From: Muricea muricata
Taxonomy: Eukaryota > Cnidaria > Anthozoa > Malacalcyonacea > Plexauridae
DNA length: 64,000 bases
NCBI GenBank assembly: GCA_963855995.1
Contig: OY979717.1
Location: forward strand, 33,509,997 to 33,573,996
Direction: 5' to 3'
Under the pieces are notes generated by a model that was not told where the DNA came from, did no database searches, and worked only from the letters and a program-made list of their open reading frames with translations. Positions within the stretch are counted from its first letter, which is position 1; every line of letters begins with the position of its first letter. The position numbers and the translations under genes are program-made. Shown one piece after another: positions 35,678 through 48,565 of this stretch.

Positions 35678-38107
35678 CATGTCCGGACACAGGCAAAATG
35701 GCCATTTTTCAGTATTTTAGCGGGTATTTCAAAAAAGTGCTTTAGGCAATGTAAAAGTGGAGGTTTTATGGCCAAATTTTGTCAAAAACTCTACTTTGGT
35801 ATTCTGATCAAAATAAGGATGGTTTGGTTACTATTTGAGACATCAAGAAATTTGAGAAATTTTGCATGTCCGGACACAAGCAAAATGGCCATTTTTTAGT
35901 ATTTTAGGGGGTATTTCAAAAAAGTGCTTTAGGAAATGTAAACGTGGAGGTTTTATGGCCAATTTATGTCAGTAACTCTAATTTGGTATTCTGATAAAAA
36001 TAAGGATGGTTTGGTTACTATTTGAGACATCAAGAAATTTGAGAAATTATGCATGTCTGGACAAAGGCAAAATGGCCATTTTTCAGTATTTTAGGTGGTA
36101 TTTCAAAAAAGTACTTTAGGCAATGTAAAAGTGGAGGTTTTATGGCCAAATTTGGTCAGGAACTCTAATTTGGTATTCTGATCAAAATAAGGATGGTTTG
36201 GTTACTATGTGAGACATCAAGAAATTTACAAATGTTGTATGTCCGGACACTGGCAAAATGGCCATTTTTCAGTATTTTTTGGGGTATTTCAAAAAAGAGC
36301 TTTAGGCAATGAAAAAGTGGAGGTTTTATCGCCAAATTTGGTCAGGAACTCTAATTTGGTATTCTGATTAAAATAAGGATGGTTTGGTTACTATTTTAGA
36401 CATTGAGAAATTTGAGAAATTTATCATGTCTGGACACAGGCAAAATGGCCATTTTTGAGTATTTTTTGGGGTATTTCAAAAAAGAGCAATAGGCAATGTA
36501 AAAGTGGAGGTTTTATGGCCAAAATTGGTCAGGAACTCTAATTAGGTATTCTGATCAAAATAAGGATGGTTTGGTTACTATTTGAGACATCAAGAAATTT
36601 GACAAATTTTGCATGTCCGGACACAGGGAAAATGGCCATTTTTTAGTATTTTAGGGGGTATTTCAAAAAAGTTCTTTAGGAAATGTAAACGTGGAGGTTT
36701 TCAGGCCAAATTTGGTCAGTAACTCTAATTTTCTATTCTGATCAAAATAACGATGGTTTGGTTACTATTTGAGACATCAAGAAATTTGACAAATTTTGCA
36801 TGTCCGGACACAGGGAAAATGGCCATTTTTTAGTATTTTAGGGGGTATTTCAAAAAAGTGCTTTAGGAAATGTAAACGTGGAGGTTTTATGGCCAATTTA
36901 TGTCAGTAACTCTAATTTTGTATTCTGATCAAAATAACGATGGTTTTGTTACTATTTTAGACATCAAGAAATTTTAGAAATTTTAGACGTCCGGACACAG
37001 GCAAAATGGCCATTTTTCAGTATTTTAGGGGATATTTCAAAAAAGAGCTTTAGGCAATGTAAAAGTGGAGGTTTTTTGGCCAAATTTGGTCAGGAACTCT
37101 AATTTGGTATTCTGATCAAAATAAGGATGGTTTCGTTAGTATTTGAGATATGAGGAAATTTGAGAAATTTTGCATGTCCGGACACAGGCAAAATGGCCAT
37201 TTTTTAGTATTTTAGGAGGTATTTCAAAAAAGTGGTTTAGGCAATGTAAACGTGGAGGTTTTATTGCCAAATTTCGTCAGGAACTCTAATTTGGTATTCT
37301 GATCAAAATAAGGATGGTTTGGTTACTATTTGAGACATCAGGAAATTTGAGAAATTTTGAATGTCCGGACACAGGCAAAATGGCCATTTTTTAGTATTTT
37401 AGGGGGTATTTCAAAAAAGTGCTTTAGGAAATGTAAACGTGGAGGTTTTATGGCCAAATTTCGTCAGGAACTCTAATTTGGTATTCTGATCAAAATAAGG
37501 ATGGTTTGGTTACTATTTGAGACATCAGGAAATTTGAGAAATTTTGAATGTCCGGACACAGGCAAAATGGCCATTTTTTAGTATTTTAGGGGGTATTTCA
37601 AAAAAGTGCTTTAGGAAATGTAAACGTGGAGGTTTTCAGGCCAAATTTCGTCAAAAACTCTACTTTGGTATTCTGATATAAATAACGATGGTTTGGTTAC
37701 TATTTGAGACATCAAGAAATTTGACAAATTTTGCATGTCCGGACAGAGGCAAAATATCCATTTTTCAGTATTTTAGGGGGTATTTAAAAAAAGTTCTTTG
37801 GGCAATGTAAAAGTGGAGGTTTTCAGGCCAAATTTGGTCAGTAACTCTAATTTTCTATTGTGGTCAAAATAACGATGGTTTGGTTACTATTTGAGACATC
37901 AGGAAATTTGAGAAACTTTGCATGTCCGGACACAGGCAAAATATCCATTTTTCAGTATTTAAGAGGGTTTTTAAAAAAAGTGTTTTAGGCAATGTAAAAG
38001 TGGAGGTTTTATGGCCAAATTTCGTCAGGAACTCTAATTTTGTATTCTGATCAAAATAAGGATGGTTTGGTTACTATTTGAGACATCCAGAAATTTGAGA
38101 AATTTTG
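35678..38107 (+). repeat. 13-monomer variant of the 12-mer (2,430 bp)
   Basis: m1-m12 plus one additional monomer at 37360 that begins as m10 (AATGTCC) and ends as m9 (TTTCGTCAGG, AGGAAATTTGAG). The length is exactly 2,243 plus 187. Confidence 0.84.
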
Positions 38108-39789
38108 CATGTCCGGACACAGGCAAAATGGCCATTTTTCAGTATTTTAGCGGGTATTTCAAAAAAGTGCTTTAGGCAATGTAAAAGTGGAGGTTTTATG
38201 GCCAAATTTTGTCAAAAACTCTACTTTGGTATTCTGATCAAAATAAGGATGGTTTGGTTACTATTTGAGACATCAAGAAATTTGAGAAATTTTGCATGTC
38301 CGGACACAAGCAAAATGGCCATTTTTTAGTATTTTAGGGGGTATTTCAAAAAAGTGCTTTAGGAAATGTAAACGTGGAGGTTTTATGGCCAATTTATGTC
38401 AGTAACTCTAATTTGGTATTCTGATAAAAATAAGGATGGTTTGGTTACTATTTGAGACATCAAGAAATTTGAGAAATTATGCATGTCTGGACAAAGGCAA
38501 AATAGCCATTTTTCAATATTTTAGGTGGTATTTCAAAAAAGTACTTTAGGCAATGTAAAAGTGGAGGTTTTATGGCCAAATTTGGTCAGGAACTCTAATT
38601 TGGTATTCTGATCAAAATAAGGATGGTTTGGTTACTATGTGAGACATCAAGAAATTTACAAATGTTGTATGTCCGGACACTGGCAAAATGGCCATTTTTC
38701 AGTATTTTTTGGGGTATTTCAAAAAAGAGCTTTAGGCAATGAAAAAGTGGAGGTTTTATCGCCAAATTTGGTCAGGAACTCTAATTTGGTATTCTGATTA
38801 AAATAAGGATGGTTTGGTTACTATTTTAGACATTGAGAAATTTGAGAAATTTATCATGTCTGGACACAGGCAAAATGGCCATTTTTGAGTATTTTTTGGG
38901 GTATTTCAAAAAAGAGCAATAGGCAATGTAAAAGTGGAGGTTTTATGGCCAAAATTGGTCAGGAACTCTAATTAGGTATTCTGATCAAAATAAGGATGGT
39001 TTGGTTACTATTTGAGACATCAAGAAATTTGACAAATTTTGAATGTCCGGACACAGGCAAAATGGCCATTTTTTAGTATTTTAGGGGGTATTTCAAAAAA
39101 GTGCTTTAGGAAATGTAAACGTGGAGGTTTTATGGCCAAATTTCGTCCGGAACTCTAATTTGGTATTCTGATCAAAATAAGGATGGTTTGGTTACTATTT
39201 GAGACATCAGGAAATTTGAGAAATTTTGAATGTCCGGACACAGGCAAAATGGCCATTTTTTAGTATTTTAGGGGGTATTTCAAAAAAGTGCTTTAGGAAA
39301 TGTAAACGTGGAGGTTTTCAGGCCAAATTTCGTCAAAAACTCTACTTTGGTATTCTGATATAAATAACGATGGTTTGGTTACTATTTGAGACATCAAGAA
39401 ATTTGACAAATTTTGCATGTCCGGACAGAGGCAAAATATCCATTTTTCAGTATTTTAGGGGGTATTTAAAAAAAGTTCTTTGGGCAATGTAAAAGTGGAG
39501 GTTTTCAGGCCAAATTTGGTCAGTAACTCTAATTTTCTATTGTGGTCAAAATAACGATGGTTTGGTTACTATTTGAGACATCAGGAAATTTGAGAAACTT
39601 TGCATGTCCGGACACAGGCAAAATATCCATTTTTCAGTATTTAAGAGGGTTTTTAAAAAAAGTGTTTTAGGCAATGTAAAAGTGGAGGTTTTATGGCCAA
39701 ATTTCGTCAGGAACTCTAATTTTGTATTCTGATCAAAATAAGGATGGTTTGGTTACTATTTGAGACATCCAGAAATTTGAGAAATTTTG
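38108..39789 (+). repeat. 9-monomer variant of the 12-mer (1,682 bp)
   Basis: m1-m5 (38108, 38295, 38482, 38668, 38855), then an m10/m9 hybrid (39042), m10, m11 and m12, so m6-m9 are lost. m3 has AAAATAGCC and TTTCAATATT. The hybrid monomer has TTTCGTCCGG in place of TTTCGTCAGG. Confidence 0.84.
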
Positions 39790-42032
39790 CATGTCCGGAC
39801 ACAGGCAAAATGGCCATTTTTCAGTATTTTAGCGGGTATTTGAAAAAAGTGCTTTAGGCAATGTAAAAGTGGAGGTTTTATGGCCAAATTTTGTCTAAAA
39901 CTCTACTTTGGTATTCTGATCAAAATAAGGATGGTTTGGTTACTATTTGAGACATCAAGAAATTTGAGAAATTTTGCATGTCCGGACACAAGCAAAATGG
40001 CCATTTTTTAGTATTTTAGGGGGTATTTCAAAAAAGTGCTTTAGGAAATGTAAACGTGGAGGTTTTATGGCCAATTTATGTCAGTAACTCTAATTTGGTA
40101 TTCTGATAAAAATAAGGATGGTTTGGTTACTATTTGAGACATCAAGAAATTTGAGAAATTATGCATGTCTGGACAAAGGCAAAATGGCCATTTTTCAGTA
40201 TTTTAGGTGGTATTTCAAAAAAGTACTTTAGGCAATGTAAAAGTGGAGGTTTTATGGCCAAATTTGGTCAGGAACTCTAATTTGGTATTCTGATCAAAAT
40301 AAGGATGGTTTGGTTACTATGTGAGACATCAAGAAATTTACAAATGTTGTATGTCCGGACACTGGCAAAATGGCCATTTTTCAGTATTTTTTGGGGTATT
40401 TCAAAAAAGAGCTTTAGGCAATGAAAAAGTGGAGGTTTTATCGCCAAATTTGGTCAGGAACTCTAATTTGGTATTCTGATTAAAATAAGGATGGTTTGGT
40501 TACTATTTTAGACATTGAGAAATTTGAGAAATTTATCATGTCTGGACACAGGCAAAATGGCCATTTTTGAGTATTTTTTGGGGTATTTCAAAAAAGAGCA
40601 ATAGGCAATGTAAAAGTGGAGGTTTTATGGCCAAAATTGGTCAGGAACTCTAATTAGGTATTCTGATCAAAATAAGGATGGTTTGGTTACTATTTGAGAC
40701 ATCAAGAAATTTGACAAATTTTGCATGTCCGGACACAGGGAAAATGGCCATTTTTTAGTATTTTAGGGGGTATTTCAAAAAAGTTCTTTAGGAAATGTAA
40801 ACGTGGAGGTTTTCAGGCCAAATTTGGTCAGTAACTCTAATTTTCTATTCTGATCAAAATAACGATGGTTTGGTTACTATTTGAGACATCAAGAAATTTG
40901 ACAAATTTTGCATGTCCGGACACAGGGAAAATGGCCATTTTTTAGTATTTTAGGGGGTATTTCAAAAAAGTGCTTTAGGAAATGTAAACGTGGAGGTTTT
41001 ATGGCCAATTTATGTCAGTAACTCTAATTTTGTATTCTGATCAAAATAACGATGGTTTTGTTACTATTTTAGACATCAAGAAATTTTAGAAATTTTAGAC
41101 GTCCGGACACAGGCAAAATGGCCATTTTTCAGTATTTTAGGGGATATTTCAAAAAAGAGCTTTAGGCAATGTAAAAGTGGAGGTTTTTTGGCCAAATTTG
41201 GTCAGGAACTCTAATTTGGTATTCTGATCAAAATAAGGATGGTTTCGTTAGTATTTGAGATATGAGGAAATTTGAGAAATTTTGCATGTCCGGACACAGG
41301 CAAAATGGCCATTTTTTAGTATTTTAGGAGGTATTTCAAAAAAGTGGTTTAGGCAATGTAAACGTGGAGGTTTTATTGCCAAATTTCGTCAGGAACTCTA
41401 ATTTGGTATTCTGATCAAAATAAGGATGGTTTGGTTACTATTTGAGACATCAGGAAATTTGAGAAATTTTGAATGTCCGGACACAGGCAAAATGGCCATT
41501 TTTTAGTATTTTAGGGGGTATTTCAAAAAAGTGCTTTAGGAAATGTAAACGTGGAGGTTTTCAGGCCAAATTTCGTCAAAAACTCTACTTTGGTATTCTG
41601 ATATAAATAACGATGGTTTGGTTACTATTTGAGACATCAAGAAATTTGACAAATTTTGCATGTCCGGACGCAGGCAAAATATCCATTTTTCAGTATTTTA
41701 GGGGGTATTTAAAAAAAGTTCTTTGGGCAATGTAAAAGTGGAGGTTTTCAGGCCAAATTTGGTCAGTAACTCTAATTTTCTATTGTGGTCAAAATAACGA
41801 TGGTTTGGTTACTATTTGAGACATCAGGAAATTTGAGAAACTTTGCATGTCCGGACACAGGCAAAATATCCATTTTTCAGTATTTAAGAGGGTTTTTAAA
41901 AAAAGTGTTTTAGGCAATGTAAAAGTGGAGGTTTTATGGCCAAATTTCGTCAGGAACTCTAATTTTGTATTCTGATCAAAATAAGGATGGTTTGGTTACT
42001 ATTTGAGACATCCAGAAATTTGAGAAATTTTG
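39790..42032 (+). repeat. Canonical 12-mer HOR (2,243 bp)
   Basis: Complete m1-m12. m1 has TATTTGAAAAAAG and TTGTCTAAAACTC; the first change puts a stop in the frame that is open in other m1 copies. m11 has GGACGCAGGC. Confidence 0.88.
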
Positions 42033-44275
42033 CATGTCCGGACACAGGCAAAATGGCCATTTTTCAGTATTTTAGCGGGTATTTCAAAAAAGTGCTTTAG
42101 GCAATGTAAAAGTGGAGGTTTTATGGCCAAATTTTGTCAAAAACTCTACTTTGGTATTCTGATCAAAATAAGGATGGTTTGGTTACTATTTGAGACATCA
42201 AGAAATTTGAGAAATTTTGCATGTCCGGACACAAGCAAAATGGCCATTTTTTAGTATTTTAGGGGGTATTTCAAAAAAGTGCTTTAGGAAATGTAAACGT
42301 GGAGGTTTTATGGCCAATTTATGTCAGTAACTCTAATTTGGTATTCTGATAAAAATAAGGATGGTTTGGTTACTATTTGAGACATCAAGAAATTTGAGAA
42401 ATTATGCATGTCTGGACAAAGGCAAAATGGCCATTTTTCAGTATTTTAGGTGGTATTTCAAAAAAGTACTTTAGGCAATGTAAAAGTGGAGGTTTTATGG
42501 CCAAATTTGGTCAGGAACTCTAATTTGGTATTCTGATCAAAATAAGGATGGTTTGGTTACTATGTGAGACATCAAGAAATTTACAAATGTTGTATGTCCG
42601 GACACTGGCAAAATTGCCATTTTTCAGTATTTTTTGGGGTATTTCAAAAAAGAGCTTTAGGCAATGAAAAAGTGGAGGTTTTATCGCCAAATTTGGTCAA
42701 TAACTCTAATTTGGTATTCTGATTAAAATAAGGATGGTTTGGTTACTATTTTAGACATTGAGAAATTTGAGAAAATTATCATGTCTGGACACAGGCAAAA
42801 TGGCCATTTTTGAGTATTTTTTGGGGTATTTCAAAAAAGAGCAATAGGCAATGTAAAAGTGGAGGTTTTATGGCCAAAATTGGTCAGGAACTCTAATTAG
42901 GTATTCTGATCAAAATAAGGATGGTTTGGTTACTATTTGAGACATCAAGAAATTTGACAAATTTTGCATGTCCGGACACAGGGAAAATGGCCATTTTTTA
43001 GTATTTTAGGGGGTATTTCAAAAAAGTTCTTTAGGAAATGTAAACGTGGAGGTTTTCAGGCCAAATTTGGTCAGTAACTCTAATTTTCTATTCTGATCAA
43101 AATAACGATGGTTTGGTTACTATTTGAGACATCAAGAAATTTGACAAATTTTGCATGTCCGGACACAGGGAAAATGGCCATTTTTTAGTATTTTAGGGGG
43201 TATTTCAAAAAAGTGCTTTAGGAAATGTAAACGTGGAGGTTTTATGGCCAATTTATGTCAGTAACTCTAATTTTGTATTCTGATCAAAATAACGATGGTT
43301 TTGTTACTATTTTAGACATCAAGAAATTTTAGAAATTTTAGACGTCCGGACACAGGCAAAATGGCCATTTTTCAGTATTTTAGGGGATATTTCAAAAAAG
43401 AGCTTTAGGCAATGTAAAAGTGGAGGTTTTTTGGCCAAGTTTGGTCAGGAACTCTAATTTGGTATTCTGATCAAAATAAGGATGGTTTCGTTAGTATTTG
43501 AGATATGAGGAAATTTGAGAAATTTTGCATGTCCGGACACAGGCAAAATGGCCATTTTTTAGTATTTTAGGAGGTATTTCAAAAAAGTGGTTTAGGCAAT
43601 GTAAACGTGGAGGTTTTATTGCCAAATTTCGTCAGGAACTCTAATTTGGTATTCTGATCAAAATAAGGATGGTTTGGTTACTATTTGAGACATCAGGAAA
43701 TTTGAGAAATTTTGAATGTCCGGACACAGGCAAAATGGTCATTTTTTAGTATTTTAGGGGGTATTTCAAAAAAGTGCTTTAGGAAATGTAAACGTGGAGG
43801 TTTTCAGGCCAAATTTCGTCAAAAACTCTACTTTGGTATTCTGATATAAATAACGATGGTTTGGTTACTATTTGAGACATCAAGAAATTTGACAAATTTT
43901 GCATGTCCGGACACAGGCAAAATATCCATTTTTCAGTATTTTAGGGGGTATTTAAAAAAAGTTCTTTGGGCAATGTAAAAGTGGAGGTTTTCAGGCCAAA
44001 TTTGGTCAGTAACTCTAATTTTCTATTGTGATCAAAATAAGGATGGTTTTGTTACTATTTGAGACATCGGGAAATTTGAGAAACTTTGCATGTCCGGACA
44101 CAGGCAAAATATCCATTTTTCAGTATTTAAGAGGGTTTTTAAAAAAAGTGTTTTAGGCAATGTAAAAGTGGAGGTTTTATGGCCAAATTTCGTCAGGAAC
44201 TCTAATTTTGTATTCTGATCAAAATAAGGATGGTTTGGTTACTATTTGAGACATCCAGAAATTTGAGAAATTTTG
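42033..44275 (+). repeat. Canonical 12-mer HOR (2,243 bp), m4 TTGCC type
   Basis: Complete m1-m12. m4 has AAAATTGCC and ends GAGAAAATTATC, with GTCAATAACTC as a private change. m11 ends with GTGATCAAAATAAGG and CATCGGG rather than the older GTGGTC and CATCAGG form. From m4 on it matches 54,725-56,407 at an offset of 12,132 bp. Confidence 0.87.
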
Positions 44276-46696
44276 CATGTCCGGACACAGGCAAAATGGC
44301 CATTTTTCAGTATTTTAGCGGATATTTCAAAAAAGTGCTTTAGACAATGTAAAAGTGGAGGTTTTATGGCCAAATTTTGTCAAAAACTCTACTTTGGTAT
44401 TCTGATCAAAATAAGGATGGTTTGGTTACTATTTGAGACATCAAGAAATTTGAGAAATTTTGCATGTCCGGACAAAGGCAAACTGGCCATTTTTTACTAT
44501 CTTAGGGGGTATTTAAAAAAAGTTCTTTGGGCAATGTAAAAGTGGAGGTTTTATGGCCAAATTTGGTCAGTAACTCTAATTTTCTATTCTGATCAAAATA
44601 AGGATGGTTTTGTTACTATTTGAGACATCAAGAAATTTGAGAAATTTTGCATGTCCGGACACAGGCAAAATATCCATTTTTCAGTATTTTAGGGGGTACT
44701 TAAAAAAAGTTCTTTGGGCAATGTAAAAGTGGAGGTTTTCAGGCCAAATTTGGTCAGTAACTCTAATTTTCTATTCTGATCAAAATAAGGATGGTTTGGT
44801 TACTATTTGAGACATCAAGAAATTTGAGAAATTTTGCATGTCCGGACACAGGCAAAATATCCATTTTTCAGTATTTTAGGGGGTATTTAAAAAAAGTTCT
44901 TTGGGCAATGTAAAAGTGGAGGTTTTCAGGCCAAATTTGGTCGGTAACTCTAATTTTCTATTCTGATCAAAATATCGATGGTTTGGTTACTATTTGAGAC
45001 ATCGGGAAATTTGAGAAACTTCCGGACACAGGAAAATATCCATTTTTCAGTAGTTAAGGGGTTTTTTAAAAAAAGTGTTTTAGGAAATGTAAAAGTGGAG
45101 GTTTTATGGCCAAATTTCGTCAGGAACTCTAATTTTGTATTCTGATCAAAATAAGGATGGTTTTGTTACTATTTGAGACATCCAGAAATTTGAGAAATTT
45201 TGCATGTCCGGACAGAGGCAAAATGGCCATTTTTCAGTATTTTAGCGGGTATTTCAAAAAAGTGTTTTAGGCAATATAAAAGTGGATCTTTTATGGCCAA
45301 ATTTCGTCAAAAACTCTACTTTGGTATTCTGATCAAAATAAGGATGGTTTGGTTACTATTTGAGACATCAAGAAATTTGAGAAATTTTGCATGTCCGGAC
45401 ACAGGCAAACTGGCCATTTTTTAGTATTTTAGGGGGTATTTAAAAAAAGTTCTTTGGGCAATGTAAAAGTGGAGGTTTTCAGGCCAAATTTGTCAGTAAC
45501 TCTAATTTTCTATTCTGATAAAAATAACGATGGTTTGGTTACTATTTGAAACATCAAGAAATTTGAGAAATTTTGCATGCCCGGACACAGGCAAAATATC
45601 CATTTTTCAGTATTTTAGGGGGTATTTAAAAAAAGTTCTTTGGGCAATGTAAAAGTGGAGGTTTTCAGGCCAAATTTGGTCAGTAACTCTAATTTTCTAT
45701 TCTGATCAAAATAACGATGGTTTGGTTACTATTTGAGACATCGGGAAATTTTAGAAACTTTGCATATCCGGACACAGGAAAAATATCCATTTTTCAGTAT
45801 TTAAGGGGTTTTTTAAAAAAAGTGTTTTAGGCAGTGTAAAAGTGGAGGTTTTATGGCCAAATTTCGTCAGGAACTCTAATTTTGTATTCTGATCAAAATA
45901 AGTATGGTTTGGTTACTATTTGAGACATCCAGAAATTTGAGGGATTTTGCATGTCCGGACACAGGAAAAATGGCCATTTTTCAGTATTTTAGCGGGTATT
46001 TCAAAAAAGTGCTTTAGGCAATATAAAAGTGGAGGTTTTAGTGCCAAATTTGGTCAAAAACTCTACTTTGGTATTCTGATCAAAATAAGGATGGTTTGGT
46101 TACTATTTGAGACATCAAGAAATTTGAGAAATTTTGCATGTCCGGACACAGGCAAACTGGCCATTTTTTAGTATTTTAGGGGGTATTTAAAAAAAGTTCT
46201 TTGGGCAATGTAAAAGTGGAGGTTTTCAGGCCAAATTTGTCAGTAACTCTAATTTTCTATTCTGATAAAAATAACGATGGTTTGGTTACTATTTGAAACA
46301 TCAAGAAATTTTAGAAATTTTGCATGTCCGGACACGGGCAAAATATCCATTTTTCAGTATTTTAGGGGGTATTTAAAAAAAGTTCTTTGGGCAATGTAAA
46401 AGTGGAGGTTTTCAGGCCAAATTTGGTCAGTAACTCTAATTTTCTATTCTGATCAAAATAACGATGGTTTGGTTACTATTTGAGACATCGGGAAATTTGA
46501 GAAACTTTGCATATCCGGACACAGGCAAAATATCCATTTTTCAGTATTTAAGGGGGTTTTTAAAAAAAGTGTTTTAGGCAATGTAAAAGTGGAGGTTTTT
46601 TGGCCAAATTTGGTCAGGAACTCTAATTTGGTATTCTGATCAAAATAAGGATGGTTTGGTTACTATTTGAGACATCCAGAAATTTGAGAAATTTTG
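44276..46696 (+). repeat. C unit, 13-mer HOR (2,421 bp), copy 2
   Basis: Same order as copy 1 at 25,031, with the truncated monomer at 45021-45202 and internal spacings of 927, 747 and 747 bp between the m1-like monomers (44276, 45203, 45950, 46697). It differs from copy 1 at the right end: after GGTTTTTTGGCC it joins m12 ending in CATCCAG and passes straight into m1 of a canonical 12-mer. Confidence 0.86.
45021..45202 (+). repeat. Truncated m12-like monomer (c4)
   Basis: Same loss of TTGCATG and one further base as at 25776. A TAGTTAAGGGG variant follows. Confidence 0.85.
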
Positions 46697-46883
46697 CATG
46701 TCCGGACACAGGCAAAATGGCCATTTTTCAGTATTTTAGCGGGTATTTCAAAAAAGTGCTTTAGGCAATGTAAAAGTGGAGGTTTTATGGCCAAATTTTG
46801 TCAAAAACTCTACTTTGGTATTCTGATCAAAATAAGGATGGTTTGGTTACTATTTGAGACATCAAGAAATTTGAGAAATTTTG
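46697..46883 (+). repeat. Monomer m1 (reference)
   Basis: Diagnostic: AGCGGGTATTTC and TTTTGTCAAAAACTCTACTT. Keeps both palindromes. The one in-frame TAG of other monomers is replaced here, so a 74-codon frame with a TTG start runs into m2; it is not a gene. Confidence 0.88.
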
Positions 46884-47070
46884 CATGTCCGGACACAAGC
46901 AAAATGGCCATTTTTTAGTATTTTAGGGGGTATTTCAAAAAAGTGCTTTAGGAAATGTAAACGTGGAGGTTTTATGGCCAATTTATGTCAGTAACTCTAA
47001 TTTGGTATTCTGATAAAAATAAGGATGGTTTGGTTACTATTTGAGACATCAAGAAATTTGAGAAATTATG
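46884..47070 (+). repeat. Monomer m2 (reference)
   Basis: Diagnostic: GGACACAAGC, CCAATTTATGTCAG, CTGATAAAAATAAGG, and an ending GAAATTATG. Confidence 0.88.
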
Positions 47071-47256
47071 CATGTCTGGACAAAGGCAAAATGGCCATTT
47101 TTCAGTATTTTAGGTGGTATTTCAAAAAAGTACTTTAGGCAATGTAAAAGTGGAGGTTTTATGGCCAAATTTGGTCAGGAACTCTAATTTGGTATTCTGA
47201 TCAAAATAAGGATGGTTTGGTTACTATGTGAGACATCAAGAAATTTACAAATGTTG
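47071..47256 (+). repeat. Monomer m3 (reference, 186 bp)
   Basis: Diagnostic: GTCTGGACAAAGGC, TTAGGTGGTATTTC, AGTACTTTAGG, CTATGTGAGACATC and AATTTACAAATGTTG. It is one base shorter than the others, which explains the 2,243-bp rather than 2,244-bp period. Confidence 0.88.
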
Positions 47257-47443
47257 TATGTCCGGACACTGGCAAAATGGCCATTTTTCAGTATTTTTTG
47301 GGGTATTTCAAAAAAGAGCTTTAGGCAATGAAAAAGTGGAGGTTTTATCGCCAAATTTGGTCAGGAACTCTAATTTGGTATTCTGATTAAAATAAGGATG
47401 GTTTGGTTACTATTTTAGACATTGAGAAATTTGAGAAATTTAT
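47257..47443 (+). repeat. Monomer m4 (reference)
   Basis: Diagnostic: TATGTCCGGACACTGGC, AATGAAAAAGTGG, TTATCGCCAAATTTGG, CTGATTAAAATAAGG and GACATTGAG. Two haplotypes exist along the array, with AAAATGGCC or AAAATTGCC. Confidence 0.88.
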
Positions 47444-47630
47444 CATGTCTGGACACAGGCAAAATGGCCATTTTTGAGTATTTTTTGGGGTATTTCAAAA
47501 AAGAGCAATAGGCAATGTAAAAGTGGAGGTTTTATGGCCAAAATTGGTCAGGAACTCTAATTAGGTATTCTGATCAAAATAAGGATGGTTTGGTTACTAT
47601 TTGAGACATCAAGAAAATTGACAAATTTTG
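47444..47630 (+). repeat. Monomer m5 (reference)
   Basis: Diagnostic: GTCTGGACAC, TTTTTGAGTATTTTTTGGGG, GAGCAATAGG, CCAAAATTGGTCAGG, CTAATTAGGTATT and TTGACAAATTTTG. Confidence 0.88.
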
Positions 47631-47817
47631 CATGTCCGGACACAGGGAAAATGGCCATTTTTTAGTATTTTAGGGGGTATTTCAAAAAAGTTCTTTAGGA
47701 AATGTAAACGTGGAGGTTTTCAGGCCAAATTTGGTCAGTAACTCTAATTTTCTATTCTGATCAAAATAACGATGGTTTGGTTACTATTTGAGACATCAAG
47801 AAATTTGACAAATTTTG
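47631..47817 (+). repeat. Monomer m6 (reference)
   Basis: Diagnostic: ACACAGGGAAAATGG, AAAGTTCTTTAGGAAATG, TTTTCAGGCCAAATTTGG and TAATTTTCTATTCTG. Missing at 21,852 and present twice in the unit at 58,829. Confidence 0.87.
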
Positions 47818-48004
47818 CATGTCCGGACACAGGGAAAATGGCCATTTTTTAGTATTTTAGGGGGTATTTCAAAAAAGTGCTTTAGGAAATGTAAACGTGG
47901 AGGTTTTATGGCCAATTTATGTCAGTAACTCTAATTTTGTATTCTGATCAAAATAACGATGGTTTTGTTACTATTTTAGACATCAAGAAATTTTAGAAAT
48001 TTTA
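47818..48004 (+). repeat. Monomer m7 (reference)
   Basis: Diagnostic: ACACAGGGAAAATGG with GTGCTTTAGGAAATG, CCAATTTATGTC, TAATTTTGTATTC, GATGGTTTTGTTAC and the ending AATTTTAGACGTCC. Its tail forms the Domain A/B junction at 17.69 kb. Confidence 0.87.
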
Positions 48005-48191
48005 GACGTCCGGACACAGGCAAAATGGCCATTTTTCAGTATTTTAGGGGATATTTCAAAAAAGAGCTTTAGGCAATGTAAAAGTGGAGGTTTTTTGGCC
48101 AAATTTGGTCAGGAACTCTAATTTGGTATTCTGATCAAAATAAGGATGGTTTCGTTAGTATTTGAGATAGGAGAAAATTTGAGAAATTTTG
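48005..48191 (+). repeat. Monomer m8 (reference)
   Basis: Starts GACGTCCGG instead of CATGTCCGG. Diagnostic: TAGGGGATATTTC, GGTTTTTTGGCC, GGTTTCGTTAG and TTTGAGATA followed by a GAG-rich tail. Confidence 0.87.
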
Positions 48192-48378
48192 CATGTCCGG
48201 ACACAGGCAAAATGGCCATTTTTTAGTATTTTAGGAGGTATTTCAAAAAAGTGGTTTAGGCAATGTAAACGTGGAGGTTTTATTGCCAAATTTCGTCAGG
48301 AACTCTAATTTGGTATTCTGATCAAAATAAGGATGGTTTGGTTACTATTTGAGACATCAGGAAATTTGAGAAATTTTG
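48192..48378 (+). repeat. Monomer m9 (reference)
   Basis: Diagnostic: TAGGAGGTATTTC, AGTGGTTTAGG, TTTATTGCC (TTTATGGCC in units before about 32 kb), TTTCGTCAGG and CATCAGGAAATTTG. Confidence 0.87.
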
Positions 48379-48565
48379 AATGTCCGGACACAGGCAAAAT
48401 GGCCATTTTTTAGTATTTTAGGGGGTATTTCAAAAAAGTGCTTTAGGAAATGTAAACGTGGAGGTTTTCAGGCCAAATTTCGTCAAAAACTCTACTTTGG
48501 TATTCTGATATAAATAACGATGGTTTGGTTACTATTTGAGACATCAAGAAATTTGACAAATTTTG
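48379..48565 (+). repeat. Monomer m10 (reference)
   Basis: Starts AATGTCC. Diagnostic: TTTCGTCAAAAACTCTACTT and CTGATATAAATAACG. Last monomer of the unit with the intact AAAATGGCCATTTT dyad. Confidence 0.87.
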
